64,000 nt of DNA from an uncultured Pelagibacteraceae bacterium (GTDB taxonomy: Bacteria > Pseudomonadota > Alphaproteobacteria > Pelagibacterales > Pelagibacteraceae), in contig CACIDF010000002.1 in assembly GCA_902585365.1 (NCBI GenBank), positions 60,746 to 124,745 of the forward strand, written 5' to 3'. Numbering within the stretch: the first letter of the stretch is position 1; every line of letters starts with the position of its first letter. This document shows, piece by piece, positions 42,084 to 51,705 of the stretch. The notes beneath the pieces were generated by a model, which had not been told where the DNA came from, did not search any database, and saw only the letters and a program-made list of their open reading frames with translations. The position numbers and the translations under genes are program-made.

Positions 42084-44318
42084 ATGAGCACAGAGTTCAG
42101 AAATAAAGATTTTAAATATAAAGAATTAAGCAAATGCCCAGTAACAGGAGCAGGAACAACAGCTAAGTTTTCTGCAGGCAGAGGACAATCAAACAGAGAC
42201 TTTTGGCCAAATAGTTTAAATTTAAAGATATTAAGTCAGCATTCTAACCTGACTAATCCAATGGATAAAAAGTTTAATTATGCCAAGGAATTTAAAAAAT
42301 TAAATTACAAAGCCTTAAAAAGAGATTTAACAAAATTAATGACAGACTCGCAAGAATGGTGGCCAGCTGACTATGGTCATTACGGACCTTTTTTTATTAG
42401 ACTGGCTTGGCATGCGGCAGGTACTTATAGAACTGGTGATGGTAGAGGTGGAGCTGGAACAGGCAATCAAAGGTTTGCACCATTGAATGCTTGGCCAGAC
42501 AATGTCAATTTAGATAAAGCAAGATTGTTACTTTGGCCGATTAAACAAAAATATGGAAAACAAATTTCCTGGGCTGATTTATTTATTTTAGTTGGAAATG
42601 TTGCTTTAGAGTCAATGGGTTTTAAAACTTTTGGTTTTGGAGCAGGAAGAGTTGATATTTGGGAACCTGAGGATGATATTTACTGGGGATCTGAAAAGGA
42701 AATGTTAGGTGTTGAAAGATACAGTGGAAAAAGAGATTTAGAACAACCACTTGGAGCTTCACATATGGGATTAATTTATGTAAATCCTCAAGGTCCTGAT
42801 GCAAATCCTGACCCTCTTCTAGCTGCTCATGACATTAGAGAAACGTTTGGAAGAATGGCAATGAATGATTATGAGACTGTTGCTTTAGTTGCTGGAGGTC
42901 ATACATTTGGAAAATCACACGGAGCGGCATCCGAGTCTCATAAAGGTCCAGATCCAGAGGCATCAAGAATTCAAGATCAATCAACTGGGTGGAATAGTGA
43001 TTATAAATCAGGAAAAGGTGCTGATACTATAAGCAGTGGTATTGAAGGAGCATGGACACAGTCACCTATAAAATGGGACATGGGTTACTTTGATTGCTTA
43101 TTTAATCATGAATGGGAATTAACAAAAAGCCCAGCAGGAGCTCATCAGTGGACGCCAAAACAAAATGGCCAAAGAATTAAAATGGTACCTGATGCTCATG
43201 ATAAAAACAAAATGCATCCACCAATGATGCAAACAACAGATCTTTCTCTAAGGATGGATCCTTCTTATGGACCAATATCAAAACATTTTTACAACAACCC
43301 TAAAGAATTTGCAGATGCTTTTGCAAGAGCGTGGTTTAAATTAACTCATAGAGATATGGGTCCAAGAGCATGTTACTTAGGTAACGAGGTACCAAAAGAA
43401 GAGTTAATATGGCAAGATCCAGTAAAAAAAACAAAATATAAATTAAAGAAAAGTGATATTAAAACTCTTAGATCCAAAATATCTAAATCTAAATTGTCTG
43501 TAGCAGAGTTAGTAAGCACAGCTTGGGCATCAGCTTCAACTTACAGAGGATCAGATAAAAGAGGTGGAGCTAATGGAGCTAGAGTTTCATTAGAGCCGCA
43601 AATTAGTTGGGATGTTAATGATCCAAAACAGATTAATAAAGTTATCAAAACTTTAAAAAAAATTAAAAATAAATTCGATAATAAGAAAAAATCTGTTTCG
43701 TTAGCTGATTTAATAGTGCTTGGTGGAAACGTAGGCATTGAAATGGCAGCTAAGAAAGCAGGAGTAAATGTTGATGTGCCTTTTTACCCAGGAAGAGGAG
43801 ATGCTACACAAGAACAAACTGATATTCATTCATTTGGTCTTTTAGAGCCACAAGCTGATGGATTTAGAAATTATAATAAAGACGAGACATCTACAGTTTC
43901 AGCTGAGGAAAAGTTAATAGACAAAGCACAATTGATGGGTTTAACAGCTCCAGAAATGACAGTTCTTGTTGGTGGTATGAGAGTGCTAGATACTAATTTT
44001 GATCACTCAAAAAATGGAGTTTTTACTAAAAAGCCAGGGACTTTAACAAACGACTATTTTGTTAATCTTCTAGATATGAATACTACTTGGAAAGAAACAG
44101 ATAAATCTGAACAATTGTTTGTGGGAAAAGATAGAAAAACAAATAAAGTTAAGTGGCATGGTACTAGAGTAGACTTAATATTTGGTTCAAACTCGCAATT
44201 AAGAGCATTAGCCGAGGTTTATGCATGCAATGATTCATCTAAAAAATTTGTTAACGACTTTGTTTCAGCATGGACAAAAGTCATGAATTCTGACAGATTT
44301 GATCTGAAATTAAATTAA
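42084..44318 (+). CDS. katG: Catalase-peroxidase KatG
   Basis: 744 residues, full two-domain length. The distal site is intact in [14 protein letters not shown] (Arg, Trp, His). The Tyr of the Trp-Tyr-Met cross-link is in [11 protein letters not shown], and the Met is in [14 protein letters not shown]. The proximal heme His lies in [13 protein letters not shown]. It removes hydrogen peroxide. There is no signal peptide, so it is cytoplasmic. It has its own promoter with two Irr-like boxes and is followed four bases later by a 2OG-hydroxylase-like gene. Cultured SAR11 strains are generally described as lacking it. Confidence 0.97.
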   Translation: MSTEFRNKDFKYKELSKCPVTGAGTTAKFSAGRGQSNRDFWPNSLNLKILSQHSNLTNPMDKKFNYAKEFKKLNYKALKRDLTKLMTDSQEWWPADYGHYGPFFIRLAWHAAGTYRTGDGRGGAGTGNQRFAPLNAWPDNVNLDKARLLLWPIKQKYGKQISWADLFILVGNVALESMGFKTFGFGAGRVDIWEPEDDIYWGSEKEMLGVERYSGKRDLEQPLGASHMGLIYVNPQGPDANPDPLLAAHDIRETFGRMAMNDYETVALVAGGHTFGKSHGAASESHKGPDPEASRIQDQSTGWNSDYKSGKGADTISSGIEGAWTQSPIKWDMGYFDCLFNHEWELTKSPAGAHQWTPKQNGQRIKMVPDAHDKNKMHPPMMQTTDLSLRMDPSYGPISKHFYNNPKEFADAFARAWFKLTHRDMGPRACYLGNEVPKEELIWQDPVKKTKYKLKKSDIKTLRSKISKSKLSVAELVSTAWASASTYRGSDKRGGANGARVSLEPQISWDVNDPKQINKVIKTLKKIKNKFDNKKKSVSLADLIVLGGNVGIEMAAKKAGVNVDVPFYPGRGDATQEQTDIHSFGLLEPQADGFRNYNKDETSTVSAEEKLIDKAQLMGLTAPEMTVLVGGMRVLDTNFDHSKNGVFTKKPGTLTNDYFVNLLDMNTTWKETDKSEQLFVGKDRKTNKVKWHGTRVDLIFGSNSQLRALAEVYACNDSSKKFVNDFVSAWTKVMNSDRFDLKLN

Positions 44319-44322
44319 TAAA

Positions 44323-44934
44323 ATGGAAACTGCAATTAATACACCAAAAGTAAGCTTTGAAGATTTCTACGAAGTACCTAATTTAAAATTTGATATTGAA
44401 AAACTTAGAGCTGATTTAGATAAAATTCTTGAAGAAAAAAAGTTTAATTCTCCAGGAGTTACACACTTTGGCGCAATACCTCTTAACCAGATACCTAATG
44501 ATGAAAATTCTATTAAAGGTAATAATATTAGAGGTAAATATTGGACTATAGCAGATGAGACAGGAAAAGAAGTTTCAAGAGACGTAGAAATTGAAGAGTC
44601 TAAATATACTAAACTTTTACCAGAATTTGAAAAAACATATTTTAAAGAAGTTTATGAAACTTTAAGTAAAAAGTTTAAGTTAGGAAGAGTAAGATTATTA
44701 TTAAAGGAACCAAGATCTACTTTAAGTTGGCACAAAGATCCAGAGTGCAGATTACATGTACCAATAATAACAAACCCAGGTTGTTCGATGGTAATCGAAA
44801 ACGTTGCAAAACATTTACCAGCTGATGGAAAGGTTTGGATAACAAATAACACTAAATACCATAATTTTTTTAATGGAGGGGAGCAAGCGAGAATACACCT
44901 AGTAGCGTGTGTATTAGACAGTCCATTTAAATAA
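44323..44934 (+). CDS. Aspartyl/asparaginyl beta-hydroxylase-like Fe(II)/2OG dioxygenase
   Basis: 203 residues. The C-terminal half carries the PF05118-type core: SWHKDPECRLHVPIITN, then NTKYHNFFNGGEQARIHLVACV, giving the His ligands and the 2-oxoglutarate Arg. The substrate is unknown; bacterial members hydroxylate lipids, peptides or free amino acids. It is probably co-transcribed with katG (four-base gap) and overlaps the DUF2061 gene by one base. As an iron enzyme it fits Irr-controlled expression, which is inference. Confidence 0.78.
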   Translation: METAINTPKVSFEDFYEVPNLKFDIEKLRADLDKILEEKKFNSPGVTHFGAIPLNQIPNDENSIKGNNIRGKYWTIADETGKEVSRDVEIEESKYTKLLPEFEKTYFKEVYETLSKKFKLGRVRLLLKEPRSTLSWHKDPECRLHVPIITNPGCSMVIENVAKHLPADGKVWITNNTKYHNFFNGGEQARIHLVACVLDSPFK

Positions 44935-45179
44935 TGACTGAATTTACCAAAGGCATATTTGAGGTAAGTAGAGACGTTTACAAAAATAACAAAGGCTCAA
45001 TATTAAGAACAATTGTATATACAATTGGTCACTTTGCAATTGCAATTACAGTATTGATGCTTGTGGCAGATGTATCTTTTATGATTGCCTTGACAGATGC
45101 AATTGTTGAACCAATAGCAAATTCAGTTTGGTACTTTGTTTTAGATAAGTGGTGGGCAAGTAAAAGTAAAAAGTCCTAG
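44934..45179 (+). CDS. DUF2061 small membrane protein
   Basis: 81 residues with two hydrophobic helices (about 25-50 and 56-70). RTIVYTIGHFAIAITVLMLVADVSFMIA and VEPIANSVWYFVLDKWW fit the DUF2061 pattern. Its function is unknown. It is last in the katG-hydroxylase-DUF2061 unit. The start overlaps the hydroxylase stop (TAATG) and its stop shares CTAG with the convergent SH3 gene. Confidence 0.75.
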   Translation: MTEFTKGIFEVSRDVYKNNKGSILRTIVYTIGHFAIAITVLMLVADVSFMIALTDAIVEPIANSVWYFVLDKWWASKSKKS

Positions 45180-45634
45180 TTACCCCACAAATATTCATTA
45201 TTAATCCATCCCACATAGTTTCCAGTTTCCACTTTAAACCATTTTTTTTCTTCTTTTTTAACAATCAATAATCTACCACTTTTAATTACTGCTATTGGTG
45301 TTGAATATTTTGTAGAATTTTTAAAGAGTATTTTTTCCTGAAGTGTAATTAATGATTTGTTTTTTTTAAGCTGAGATCTATGAACCCATCCACCATTATT
45401 TTTGTAATCTAGAATTTTTCTAAAATTTTCCTTTTCATCAATTATTTCAACTGGAAAATTTTTTTTTAAGTATACAAATTTAATTGGGTAGTCTAACCCA
45501 GGACCATATCTTACATTTACCTTATTATATTTCAAAGAAAGAAAGTAATTTTCTTCTGCTTTTGTATCATTTAAAAAAATTAAAAAAAAAAATATAAATA
45601 TTATCCTAAACGTATTTATTACATTAAATCGCAT
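45176..45634 (-). CDS. Exported bacterial SH3-domain protein
   Basis: 152 residues. A signal peptide (RIIFIFFFLIFLNDTKA) precedes two SH3-like repeats: NVRYGPGLDYPIKFVYL...GGWVHRSQL (about 37-80) and a second ending GNYVGWINNEYLWG. Such domains bind peptidoglycan stems or other envelope partners. The family is common in Alphaproteobacteria. It overlaps the ThiF-like gene by 16 bases and shares CTAG with the DUF2061 gene at its stop. Confidence 0.82.
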   Translation of the reverse strand: MRFNVINTFRIIFIFFFLIFLNDTKAEENYFLSLKYNKVNVRYGPGLDYPIKFVYLKKNFPVEIIDEKENFRKILDYKNNGGWVHRSQLKKNKSLITLQEKILFKNSTKYSTPIAVIKSGRLLIVKKEEKKWFKVETGNYVGWINNEYLWGN

Positions 45635-46341
45635 ATTCTGAATTCTAAATTTAATAAATTAATAATTAAAACTTTTCCATTTAAACACTTTCCAACATCC
45701 AAAATATATTTAATAGCTTCATTAGCTTGAATATTGCCAACTATACCTGCAACTGTACCAATTACTCCATCTTCTTCACAAGTAGCTAAGTCATCATCAG
45801 GTGTACCTTGGTAAAAAGACTCCAAGCAAGGTTTTGTTTTTTTTGAAAAGTTGAACCCAAAAATATGTCCATCAAATTTTCCTATTGCCCCTGAAATTAA
45901 AACTTTTTTTAAAATTTTAGAAAATTTATTTATTAAAAATTTACTACTAAAATTATCAGTCCCATCTATTATTATATCAAAAGATTGTATTATTTTTTTT
46001 GTATTAAAATCATCAATTTTTTTCTTAAAGCTTTTTATTTTAATGTGAGGATTAACTTTTTTTAATCTTTGCTTTACTGCATCAACTTTGTATTTTTTAA
46101 TATCACTAGTAGTAAATATAGATTGCCTATGGATATTAGATAAATTAACTTTGTCATGGTCAATTAAGCCTATTGTTCCAACCCCAGCTCGACTCAAGTA
46201 CTCTGCTACAGGACAACCTAGTCCTCCAAGACCGACGATTAAAACTTTTGATTTTTTAAGTTTTTTTTGTCCATTGATACCAATATCTTTAAGAATAATT
46301 TGCCTCGAATATCTTTCTATTTCCTTATTTGTTAGGCTCAT
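45619..46341 (-). CDS. ThiF/MoeB/HesA-family E1-like adenylyltransferase
   Basis: 240 residues. VLIVGLGGLGCPVAEYLSRAGVGTIGLIDHD is the nucleotide-binding core. NLSNIHRQSIF, DGTDNFSSKFLIN and GVIGTVAGIVGNIQANEAIKYIL complete the E1 fold. It adenylates the C-terminus of a ubiquitin-like sulfur carrier (ThiS or MoaD). There is no rhodanese domain. It cannot be told apart as ThiF or MoeB from sequence alone. It overlaps dut by four bases. Confidence 0.9.
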   Translation of the reverse strand: MSLTNKEIERYSRQIILKDIGINGQKKLKKSKVLIVGLGGLGCPVAEYLSRAGVGTIGLIDHDKVNLSNIHRQSIFTTSDIKKYKVDAVKQRLKKVNPHIKIKSFKKKIDDFNTKKIIQSFDIIIDGTDNFSSKFLINKFSKILKKVLISGAIGKFDGHIFGFNFSKKTKPCLESFYQGTPDDDLATCEEDGVIGTVAGIVGNIQANEAIKYILDVGKCLNGKVLIINLLNLEFRICDLM

Positions 46342-46781
46342 TTTTTTCCTGTGGACCCAAAACCACCTTGACCTCTAACAGTATCAGGTAAACTGTCAAC
46401 TTCCTCAAATTCCATTTTAATAATTGGAACTAAAACCATTTGAGCAATTCTATCACCATTATTAATTATGAAATCTTCTTTACCATGATTAAATAAAATA
46501 ATTTTTAGTTCACCTCTATAGTCACTATCTATGGTGCCAGGAGAATTTAATACACCTATGCTTTCTTTTGCAGCCAAACCTGATCTAGGTCTTATTTGAA
46601 TTTCCAATTCCTCAGGTATTGCAACTTGTAATCCTGTAGGAATTAACTCTGAGCTGTTTGGTTTAATTACAACTTTTTTTTCTAAAAACGCAGACAAGTC
46701 AACGCCAGATGAACCGTCTGTTTTATATTTTGGAGTAGTTACTTTTTTATTAGTCTTTTTAATTAATATTTTGACCATCAA
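46338..46781 (-). CDS. dut: dUTP diphosphatase
   Basis: 147 residues. All trimeric dUTPase motifs are present: DGSSGVDLSAF, RPRSGLAAKESIG, NSPGTIDSDYRGE, NGDRIAQMVLVPI and the C-terminal GQGGFGSTG. It makes dUMP and keeps uracil out of DNA. The start overlaps the coaBC stop by four bases, the common coaBC-dut pairing. Confidence 0.98.
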   Translation of the reverse strand: MMVKILIKKTNKKVTTPKYKTDGSSGVDLSAFLEKKVVIKPNSSELIPTGLQVAIPEELEIQIRPRSGLAAKESIGVLNSPGTIDSDYRGELKIILFNHGKEDFIINNGDRIAQMVLVPIIKMEFEEVDSLPDTVRGQGGFGSTGKK

Positions 46782-47986
46782 ATCATATTCAGCTGATTGA
46801 TAACCCTTTTTACAATCTCATCAGCTACTACTGATTTATAAGTTTTAGAAATAATTTCATCTTCAACTTTTTCATCTTTATAAAATATTGAAACCTCATT
46901 AAAATCAGAGTCAAACCCAATATCGTTCTTGCTAATATCATTGGCTATTATCCAATCACAACCTTTATTTTGTAGTTTTTGTTTACTATTTGAGTGTAAG
47001 TTATTAGTTTCCGCAGAGAAACCTATTACTAATTTTGGCTTATTATTATTTTTTGAAATTAAATTTAGAATATCTATATTTTTTTCAAAATTTAATTTTA
47101 GATCTTTATTTTTTTTAATTTTATTTTCACTTAAATTTTTTACTTTAAAATCACCTACAGCTGCACAAAAAATTGCAACATCACACGGTAAATTTTCTAT
47201 TGTCCTCTGATACATTTCTTCAGCAGTATTTACTTTTAATAAATTAATGTTTGGATCAGGGGTAAGCTTTGATGGACCAGAAATTAAGGTTGTATCAAAA
47301 CCATTATTAAATAATGATTTTGCTATCTCATACCCTTGCTTACCACTCGATCTGTTTGAAATGTATCTAACTGGATCTATATATTCTTGTGTTGGACCAG
47401 CTGTAACAATAGCTCTATATTTTTTATTACTACTTTTTGATTTAAAAAAATTATCAAGTTCTTTTAATATATACTCTATATCAGCCATGCGTCCGTCACC
47501 ATATTCTCCACACGCCATTTCACCATTAAATGGCCCTATGATCCTGTAATTGTAGCTTTTAATTTTTTCTAAATTTTGTTTATTTGATACATGTTCCCAC
47601 ATTCTCACATTCATAGCAGGACAAACAAATATACTTTTATTAGATGCTTGAACGACAGTTGTTGCTAAATCATCACTTATACCTTGACTCATCTTAGCAA
47701 TAATATTTGAGGTAGCTGGAGCTATAAGTATTAAATCTGCCCACCTTGATAGGGAAATATGGTCCATCTCAGACTCATTTTCAACAGAGTACATATCTGA
47801 ATAAACTTTATTTTTCGAAAGTGAAGCAATAGACAAAGGTGTAACAAACTCAGCACCACCTTTTGTAAGTATAGTTTTAACTTCACACTGAATTTTTATG
47901 AGAAATCTAATTAAATCTAATGATTTATAAGCAGCTATGCCACCTGAAATTATAAGTAATATCTTTTTTTTTTCTAAAAAATTCAT
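46778..47986 (-). CDS. coaBC: Bifunctional phosphopantothenoylcysteine decarboxylase/synthetase
   Basis: 402 residues. The CoaC flavoprotein domain (1-180) has LLIISGGIAAYKSLDLIR, the active-site His region and FVCPAMNVRMWEH. The CoaB domain (about 190-400) starts AIVTAGPTQEYIDPVRYISNRSSGKQG and ends with DWIIANDIS. It performs two consecutive steps of coenzyme A synthesis. It lies six bases after ubiB on the same strand. Confidence 0.97.
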   Translation of the reverse strand: MNFLEKKKILLIISGGIAAYKSLDLIRFLIKIQCEVKTILTKGGAEFVTPLSIASLSKNKVYSDMYSVENESEMDHISLSRWADLILIAPATSNIIAKMSQGISDDLATTVVQASNKSIFVCPAMNVRMWEHVSNKQNLEKIKSYNYRIIGPFNGEMACGEYGDGRMADIEYILKELDNFFKSKSSNKKYRAIVTAGPTQEYIDPVRYISNRSSGKQGYEIAKSLFNNGFDTTLISGPSKLTPDPNINLLKVNTAEEMYQRTIENLPCDVAIFCAAVGDFKVKNLSENKIKKNKDLKLNFEKNIDILNLISKNNNKPKLVIGFSAETNNLHSNSKQKLQNKGCDWIIANDISKNDIGFDSDFNEVSIFYKDEKVEDEIISKTYKSVVADEIVKRVINQLNMI

Positions 47987-47992
47987 ATTGAA

Positions 47993-49561
47993 TTAAAATA
48001 CTATGACACCTAAAAAAACAAGTAATAATAAACCAATAATACTTTGATTTCTTAGAGATTTCATCTCGTTTTTCTTCTCATTTAACGAAGAATAAGAATT
48101 AGTATTTTGTGGAATTTGACCGCTAGCTAAAAATGCTAAAGCTTGGTTTGCGTTTTCCATAACTTTTGGAAATTCTGGAATTTTTTTTAAAATTTCTGCA
48201 GAATCTTTTAAAGAGTCTACAACATTTTTAATTGGATCCTTTGTTTCTTTTAACCAATTTTCTAGCACAGGTCTTGAGGTTTCCCAAATATTAGTATTGG
48301 GATCTAACTTTCTTGAAACACCCTCTACAACTACCATTGTCTTTTGAAGTAACAAAAGTTGTGGCTGTGTTTGCATGTTAAATTTTTCAGTAATATCAAA
48401 CAACTGTTTTAATAATTTTCCACCAGATATATCTTTAACACTTTGACCAAATATTGGCTCTCCAATTGATCTAAGCGCTTGAGCAAGTTCATCAACTGAA
48501 ACATTTTTAGGCACTAATCCTGCTACTAAATGAACCTCAGCTACTTTCTTATAATCTCGACTTACAAAACCAAATAATATCTCAGCAAGATATCTCCTAT
48601 TTAATTTATCAATTCTCCCCATAATCCCAAAATCTATTGGTACAATTTGGCCTGATGAATTTATAAAAATATTTCCCTGATGCATATCAGCGTGAAAAAA
48701 GCCATCCCTAACAGCCTGTCTTAAAAAATGCTGTATTAAGTCAGATGCAATTTTTGAGGTATTTTTTCCACCCTCAATTAATTTATCTTTCTCTCTTATA
48801 GATATACCATCTACCCAATCTAAAGTTAGCACACTTTCACTAGTAAAATTCCAATATATTTTAGGCACATTAAAACCTAAATCATTCTTTGTATTTTCTA
48901 AGTATTCGTTAGCGGCTGCTGCTTCAAATCTCAAGTCCATTTCGTGATTTGTTATTTCTTTAAATAAAAAGACAACTTCAATTAATTTTAATCTTTTAGT
49001 TTTTGGAATTAACGTTTCTACCAAATAAGCCAACATCATTATTGCATCAATTTCTGAATTAAATATTTCTTTAATATTTGGTCTTAAAACTTTTATAGCT
49101 ACATCCTTTATTGAGTTACCCTCGTTTATCTTAGCTTTATGAACTTGTGCAATTGATGCTGCTGCAATAGGATCAGAGAATTCAATTATATTTTTTGAGG
49201 TTAATTCACCAAGCTCTTCTTTAATTATATTTTCTGCTAATGATTTTGAGAATGGTGGCAATTTATCCTGTAATTTTTCTAAATTTTTTGTAAGTTCTTC
49301 GCCAATAATATCCGGTCTTGTTGCTAAGAATTGTCCAAGTTTTATAAAAGTAGTCCCCAAGTCTTGAATTGTAGAACTTAAATCATTCGTACGACTTGTT
49401 TTCTTTTGTTTCCTAGTAAAAGATAATGAGATTAAATTAAAAAACAATTTGATAAAAAATGGAACTTTGTGAGATTTATCTACAATTTCTATAATATCCG
49501 AAGAGCCTATTTTTCTAGCAATTTTAAATAATATAATAATTCTATTAATCATATTTTCCAT
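47993..49561 (-). CDS. ubiB: UbiB (ABC1/ADCK-family) ubiquinone biosynthesis protein
   Basis: 522 residues. The atypical kinase signature is TTFIKLGQFLATRPDIIGEE (KxGQ motif), followed by AAASIAQVHKA, ALRPNI-like VLRPNIKEIF and DGFFHADMHQGNIFI...PIDFGIMGR. A C-terminal membrane helix (SIIGLLLLVFLGVIVF) anchors it. UbiB supports coenzyme Q synthesis, probably by handling lipid intermediates. It overlaps ubiE by 13 bases. Confidence 0.96.
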   Translation of the reverse strand: MENMINRIIILFKIARKIGSSDIIEIVDKSHKVPFFIKLFFNLISLSFTRKQKKTSRTNDLSSTIQDLGTTFIKLGQFLATRPDIIGEELTKNLEKLQDKLPPFSKSLAENIIKEELGELTSKNIIEFSDPIAAASIAQVHKAKINEGNSIKDVAIKVLRPNIKEIFNSEIDAIMMLAYLVETLIPKTKRLKLIEVVFLFKEITNHEMDLRFEAAAANEYLENTKNDLGFNVPKIYWNFTSESVLTLDWVDGISIREKDKLIEGGKNTSKIASDLIQHFLRQAVRDGFFHADMHQGNIFINSSGQIVPIDFGIMGRIDKLNRRYLAEILFGFVSRDYKKVAEVHLVAGLVPKNVSVDELAQALRSIGEPIFGQSVKDISGGKLLKQLFDITEKFNMQTQPQLLLLQKTMVVVEGVSRKLDPNTNIWETSRPVLENWLKETKDPIKNVVDSLKDSAEILKKIPEFPKVMENANQALAFLASGQIPQNTNSYSSLNEKKNEMKSLRNQSIIGLLLLVFLGVIVF

Positions 49562-50253
49562 CCTGAATGAATAGAAACTATACCACCTGAAAGATTTTTA
49601 TAATTTGGTTTATAAAATTTATTACTCTTTAAAATTTCAATTAATTCCTCTTGATTTACAAAATTTTCAATGCTTTCTATTAAATACTCATATGGTTTAC
49701 TTTCCCCTACAACTATTTTGCCAATTGTTGGAATAAATTTTGAGTAATTTTTGTATAAAAATTCTAAATTTTGATTTTGAATTTTTGAAAATTCTAAACA
49801 AAAAAATCTTCCACCTTTTTTTAATACTCTGTAAGCTTCTTTAATAGATTTATTCAAATTTTTAGTATTTCTAAGTCCAAAACTTATTGTATAAAAATCA
49901 AAACTATTACTCGGCAAATTTAGTTTTTCGGCATTAGAAAGTTTCCATTTAATATTTTTATAATTTTTTAATCTTTTTTTTCCTTCATCCAGCATTTTAC
50001 GATTAAAATCTACACACAATATTTTTGATTTATTTTGATTAATTTCTGAAAATAGTTTAGCGATATCTCCTGTACCACAAGCGACATCAACAAGGGTATC
50101 ATTTGATGATGGGTTAATTTGTCTTATCAATTCTTTTTTCCAGTATCTGTGGACTCCTAAAGACATAAAATCGTTCATTAAATCGTATTTATTATAAACT
50201 GTGTCAAAAACACTTTTCACTAATCCTTTTTTTTGCTGAAGATTTTGCTGCAT
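49549..50253 (-). CDS. ubiE: Ubiquinone/menaquinone C-methyltransferase
   Basis: 234 residues. The family blocks are VFDTVYNKYDLMNDFMSLGVHRYWKKELI, the SAM motif LVDVACGTGDIAKLF, and YTISFGLRNTKNLNKSIKEAYRVLKKGGRF. It methylates the quinone ring. It is the first gene of the ubiE-ubiB-coaBC-dut run, and divergent from mutM with 34 bases between starts. Confidence 0.97.
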   Translation of the reverse strand: MQQNLQQKKGLVKSVFDTVYNKYDLMNDFMSLGVHRYWKKELIRQINPSSNDTLVDVACGTGDIAKLFSEINQNKSKILCVDFNRKMLDEGKKRLKNYKNIKWKLSNAEKLNLPSNSFDFYTISFGLRNTKNLNKSIKEAYRVLKKGGRFFCLEFSKIQNQNLEFLYKNYSKFIPTIGKIVVGESKPYEYLIESIENFVNQEELIEILKSNKFYKPNYKNLSGGIVSIHSGWKI

Positions 50254-50287
50254 AGTAATAATATTATCTTAATTAATATAATATTAA

Positions 50288-51142
50288 ATGCCAGAATTAC
50301 CAGAAGTAGAAGTAGTCACACGTTCACTAAAAAAAACGATTAAAAACCTTAAAATTATTAAAATTATTGTTAACAATCGTAATTTAAGGTTTAAGCTTCC
50401 TAAAAATTTTGAAAGTATTTTGGAAAACAAAATTGTAAAAAATATTACAAGAAAATCTAAATATATCATATTTGATTTTGGTAATAATTTTTACGCAATT
50501 TTACACTTAGGCATGTCAGGAACTTTACATATTCCTTCTAACAAAAATGTTACGAATCTTAGTTTTTATAGTAATCCTACTTTGCCAAAAAAACATAATC
50601 ATATAGTTATTGAGTTTGATAAAATCAAATTAATTTACAATGATCCTAGAAGATTTGGTTATTTCAAAATATTAAACAATAAACATGAATTTAATAACTA
50701 TTTTACAAGAATCGGACCTGAGGCCTTAGACAAAGGATTTAATTTGGTTTATTTAAAAAATAAAATTAAGAATAGAAAAAAAAATATAAAAAACTTTTTA
50801 TTAGATCAAAAAATTGTTTCGGGTATAGGAAATATTTACGCAAATGAAATATTACATAAATCACAAATCTTACCTATGAAAAGTGTTAGAAAATTAAGCC
50901 CAGTAGAATTAGAGAAAATAATTAAATTTTCTAGAATAACGCTTAAGAATGCGATAAAATTTGGTGGCTCATCTATCAAAGACTTCAAAGGTGTTTCTGG
51001 TGGTGGAGGGAGTTTTCAAACTAAATTTACAGTTTATAATAGGGAAAATCTAAAATGTACTAAACGTAAATGTAAGGGAATTATTAAAAAAAGGTATATA
51101 TCAAATAGGTCAACTTTTATTTGTAATTTTTGCCAATTTTAA
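50288..51142 (+). CDS. mutM: Formamidopyrimidine-DNA glycosylase (Fpg)
   Basis: 284 residues. It starts MPELPEVEVVTRSL with the catalytic Pro-2 and Glu-3. LHLGMSGTLHI, KIVSGIGNIYANEILHKSQI and a C-terminal zinc finger of the CX4C...CX2C kind (CTKRKC, CNFC) are complete. It excises 8-oxoguanine and ring-opened purines. It is divergent from ubiE and next to rpsT. Confidence 0.98.
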   Translation: MPELPEVEVVTRSLKKTIKNLKIIKIIVNNRNLRFKLPKNFESILENKIVKNITRKSKYIIFDFGNNFYAILHLGMSGTLHIPSNKNVTNLSFYSNPTLPKKHNHIVIEFDKIKLIYNDPRRFGYFKILNNKHEFNNYFTRIGPEALDKGFNLVYLKNKIKNRKKNIKNFLLDQKIVSGIGNIYANEILHKSQILPMKSVRKLSPVELEKIIKFSRITLKNAIKFGGSSIKDFKGVSGGGGSFQTKFTVYNRENLKCTKRKCKGIIKKRYISNRSTFICNFCQF

Positions 51143-51189
51143 AAAAAATATTGACCGCGTCTCTTTCTAGGGTTATACCATCGCGTTTT

Positions 51190-51450
51190 ATGGCAAATAC
51201 AAAATCAGCAATCAAAAGAATAAGAAGAATAAGAAAACAAACCTCTGTGAACAAAGCCAGAAAAAGCAGATACAAGACAGCTTTAAAAAAAATGAACGGT
51301 CTAATTGAAAATAAAGACAAAAAAAAAGCTCTTGCCTACTTGCCTAAGTTGAATTCAGAACTCATGAAGATAGCTAAAACTGGTATTATTAAAAAAGGAA
51401 ATGCTTCAAGAAACATTTCAAGGATAACTAGAAAGATTAGCGCTATTTAA
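51190..51450 (+). CDS. rpsT: 30S ribosomal protein S20
   Basis: The track start at 51130 overlaps mutM. The family start is the ATG at 51190 (MANTKSAIKRIRRIRKQ), which gives 86 residues. ARKSRYKTALKKMN and GIIKKGNASRNISRITRKI complete the S20 pattern. It binds 16S rRNA early in 30S assembly. The 47 bases between mutM and this ATG contain TTGACC, a possible -35. Confidence 0.96.
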   Translation: MANTKSAIKRIRRIRKQTSVNKARKSRYKTALKKMNGLIENKDKKKALAYLPKLNSELMKIAKTGIIKKGNASRNISRITRKISAI

Positions 51451-51705
51451 TCAACCTAGAGTTATCAAAAAAAAACAACTTTAAATTTACTCACACTATA
51501 TATAAACAGATTAAAATCTATCTAACTACATGTTGAGTCAAATAAATTTTAAAAAAATATTTAAAGTTTTAGTAATTATTTTTTTACTATCCTAAAAATT
51601 TCAAATTCAATTCTTAATTTATTCAATTAAGGATTTTATTTTTTTTTTTTAAATCAAAAAATTTTATTGAATATTTTTGCCTAAGATTTTAGATGGAGTT
51701 TCCCA
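51451..51705 (+). other. AT-rich spacer between rpsT and dnaA
   Basis: 255 bases with very little G or C, one of the longest gene-free stretches here. A weak hairpin CTTAATT/AATTAAG (51613-51631) followed by a long T tract could end rpsT transcripts. I see no clear DnaA box (TTATCCACA) and no convincing gene; a 21-codon frame at 51531 looks random. Promoters for dnaA must lie here. An origin role cannot be supported. Confidence 0.4.

Noticed and set aside
51130-51189. Upstream extension of rpsT into mutM
   Set aside because: S20 proteins start MANTKSA; the extra residues have no S20 character.
51451-51705. oriC next to dnaA
   Set aside because: The spacer is AT-rich but I see no cluster of DnaA boxes; adjacency to dnaA alone is not enough.
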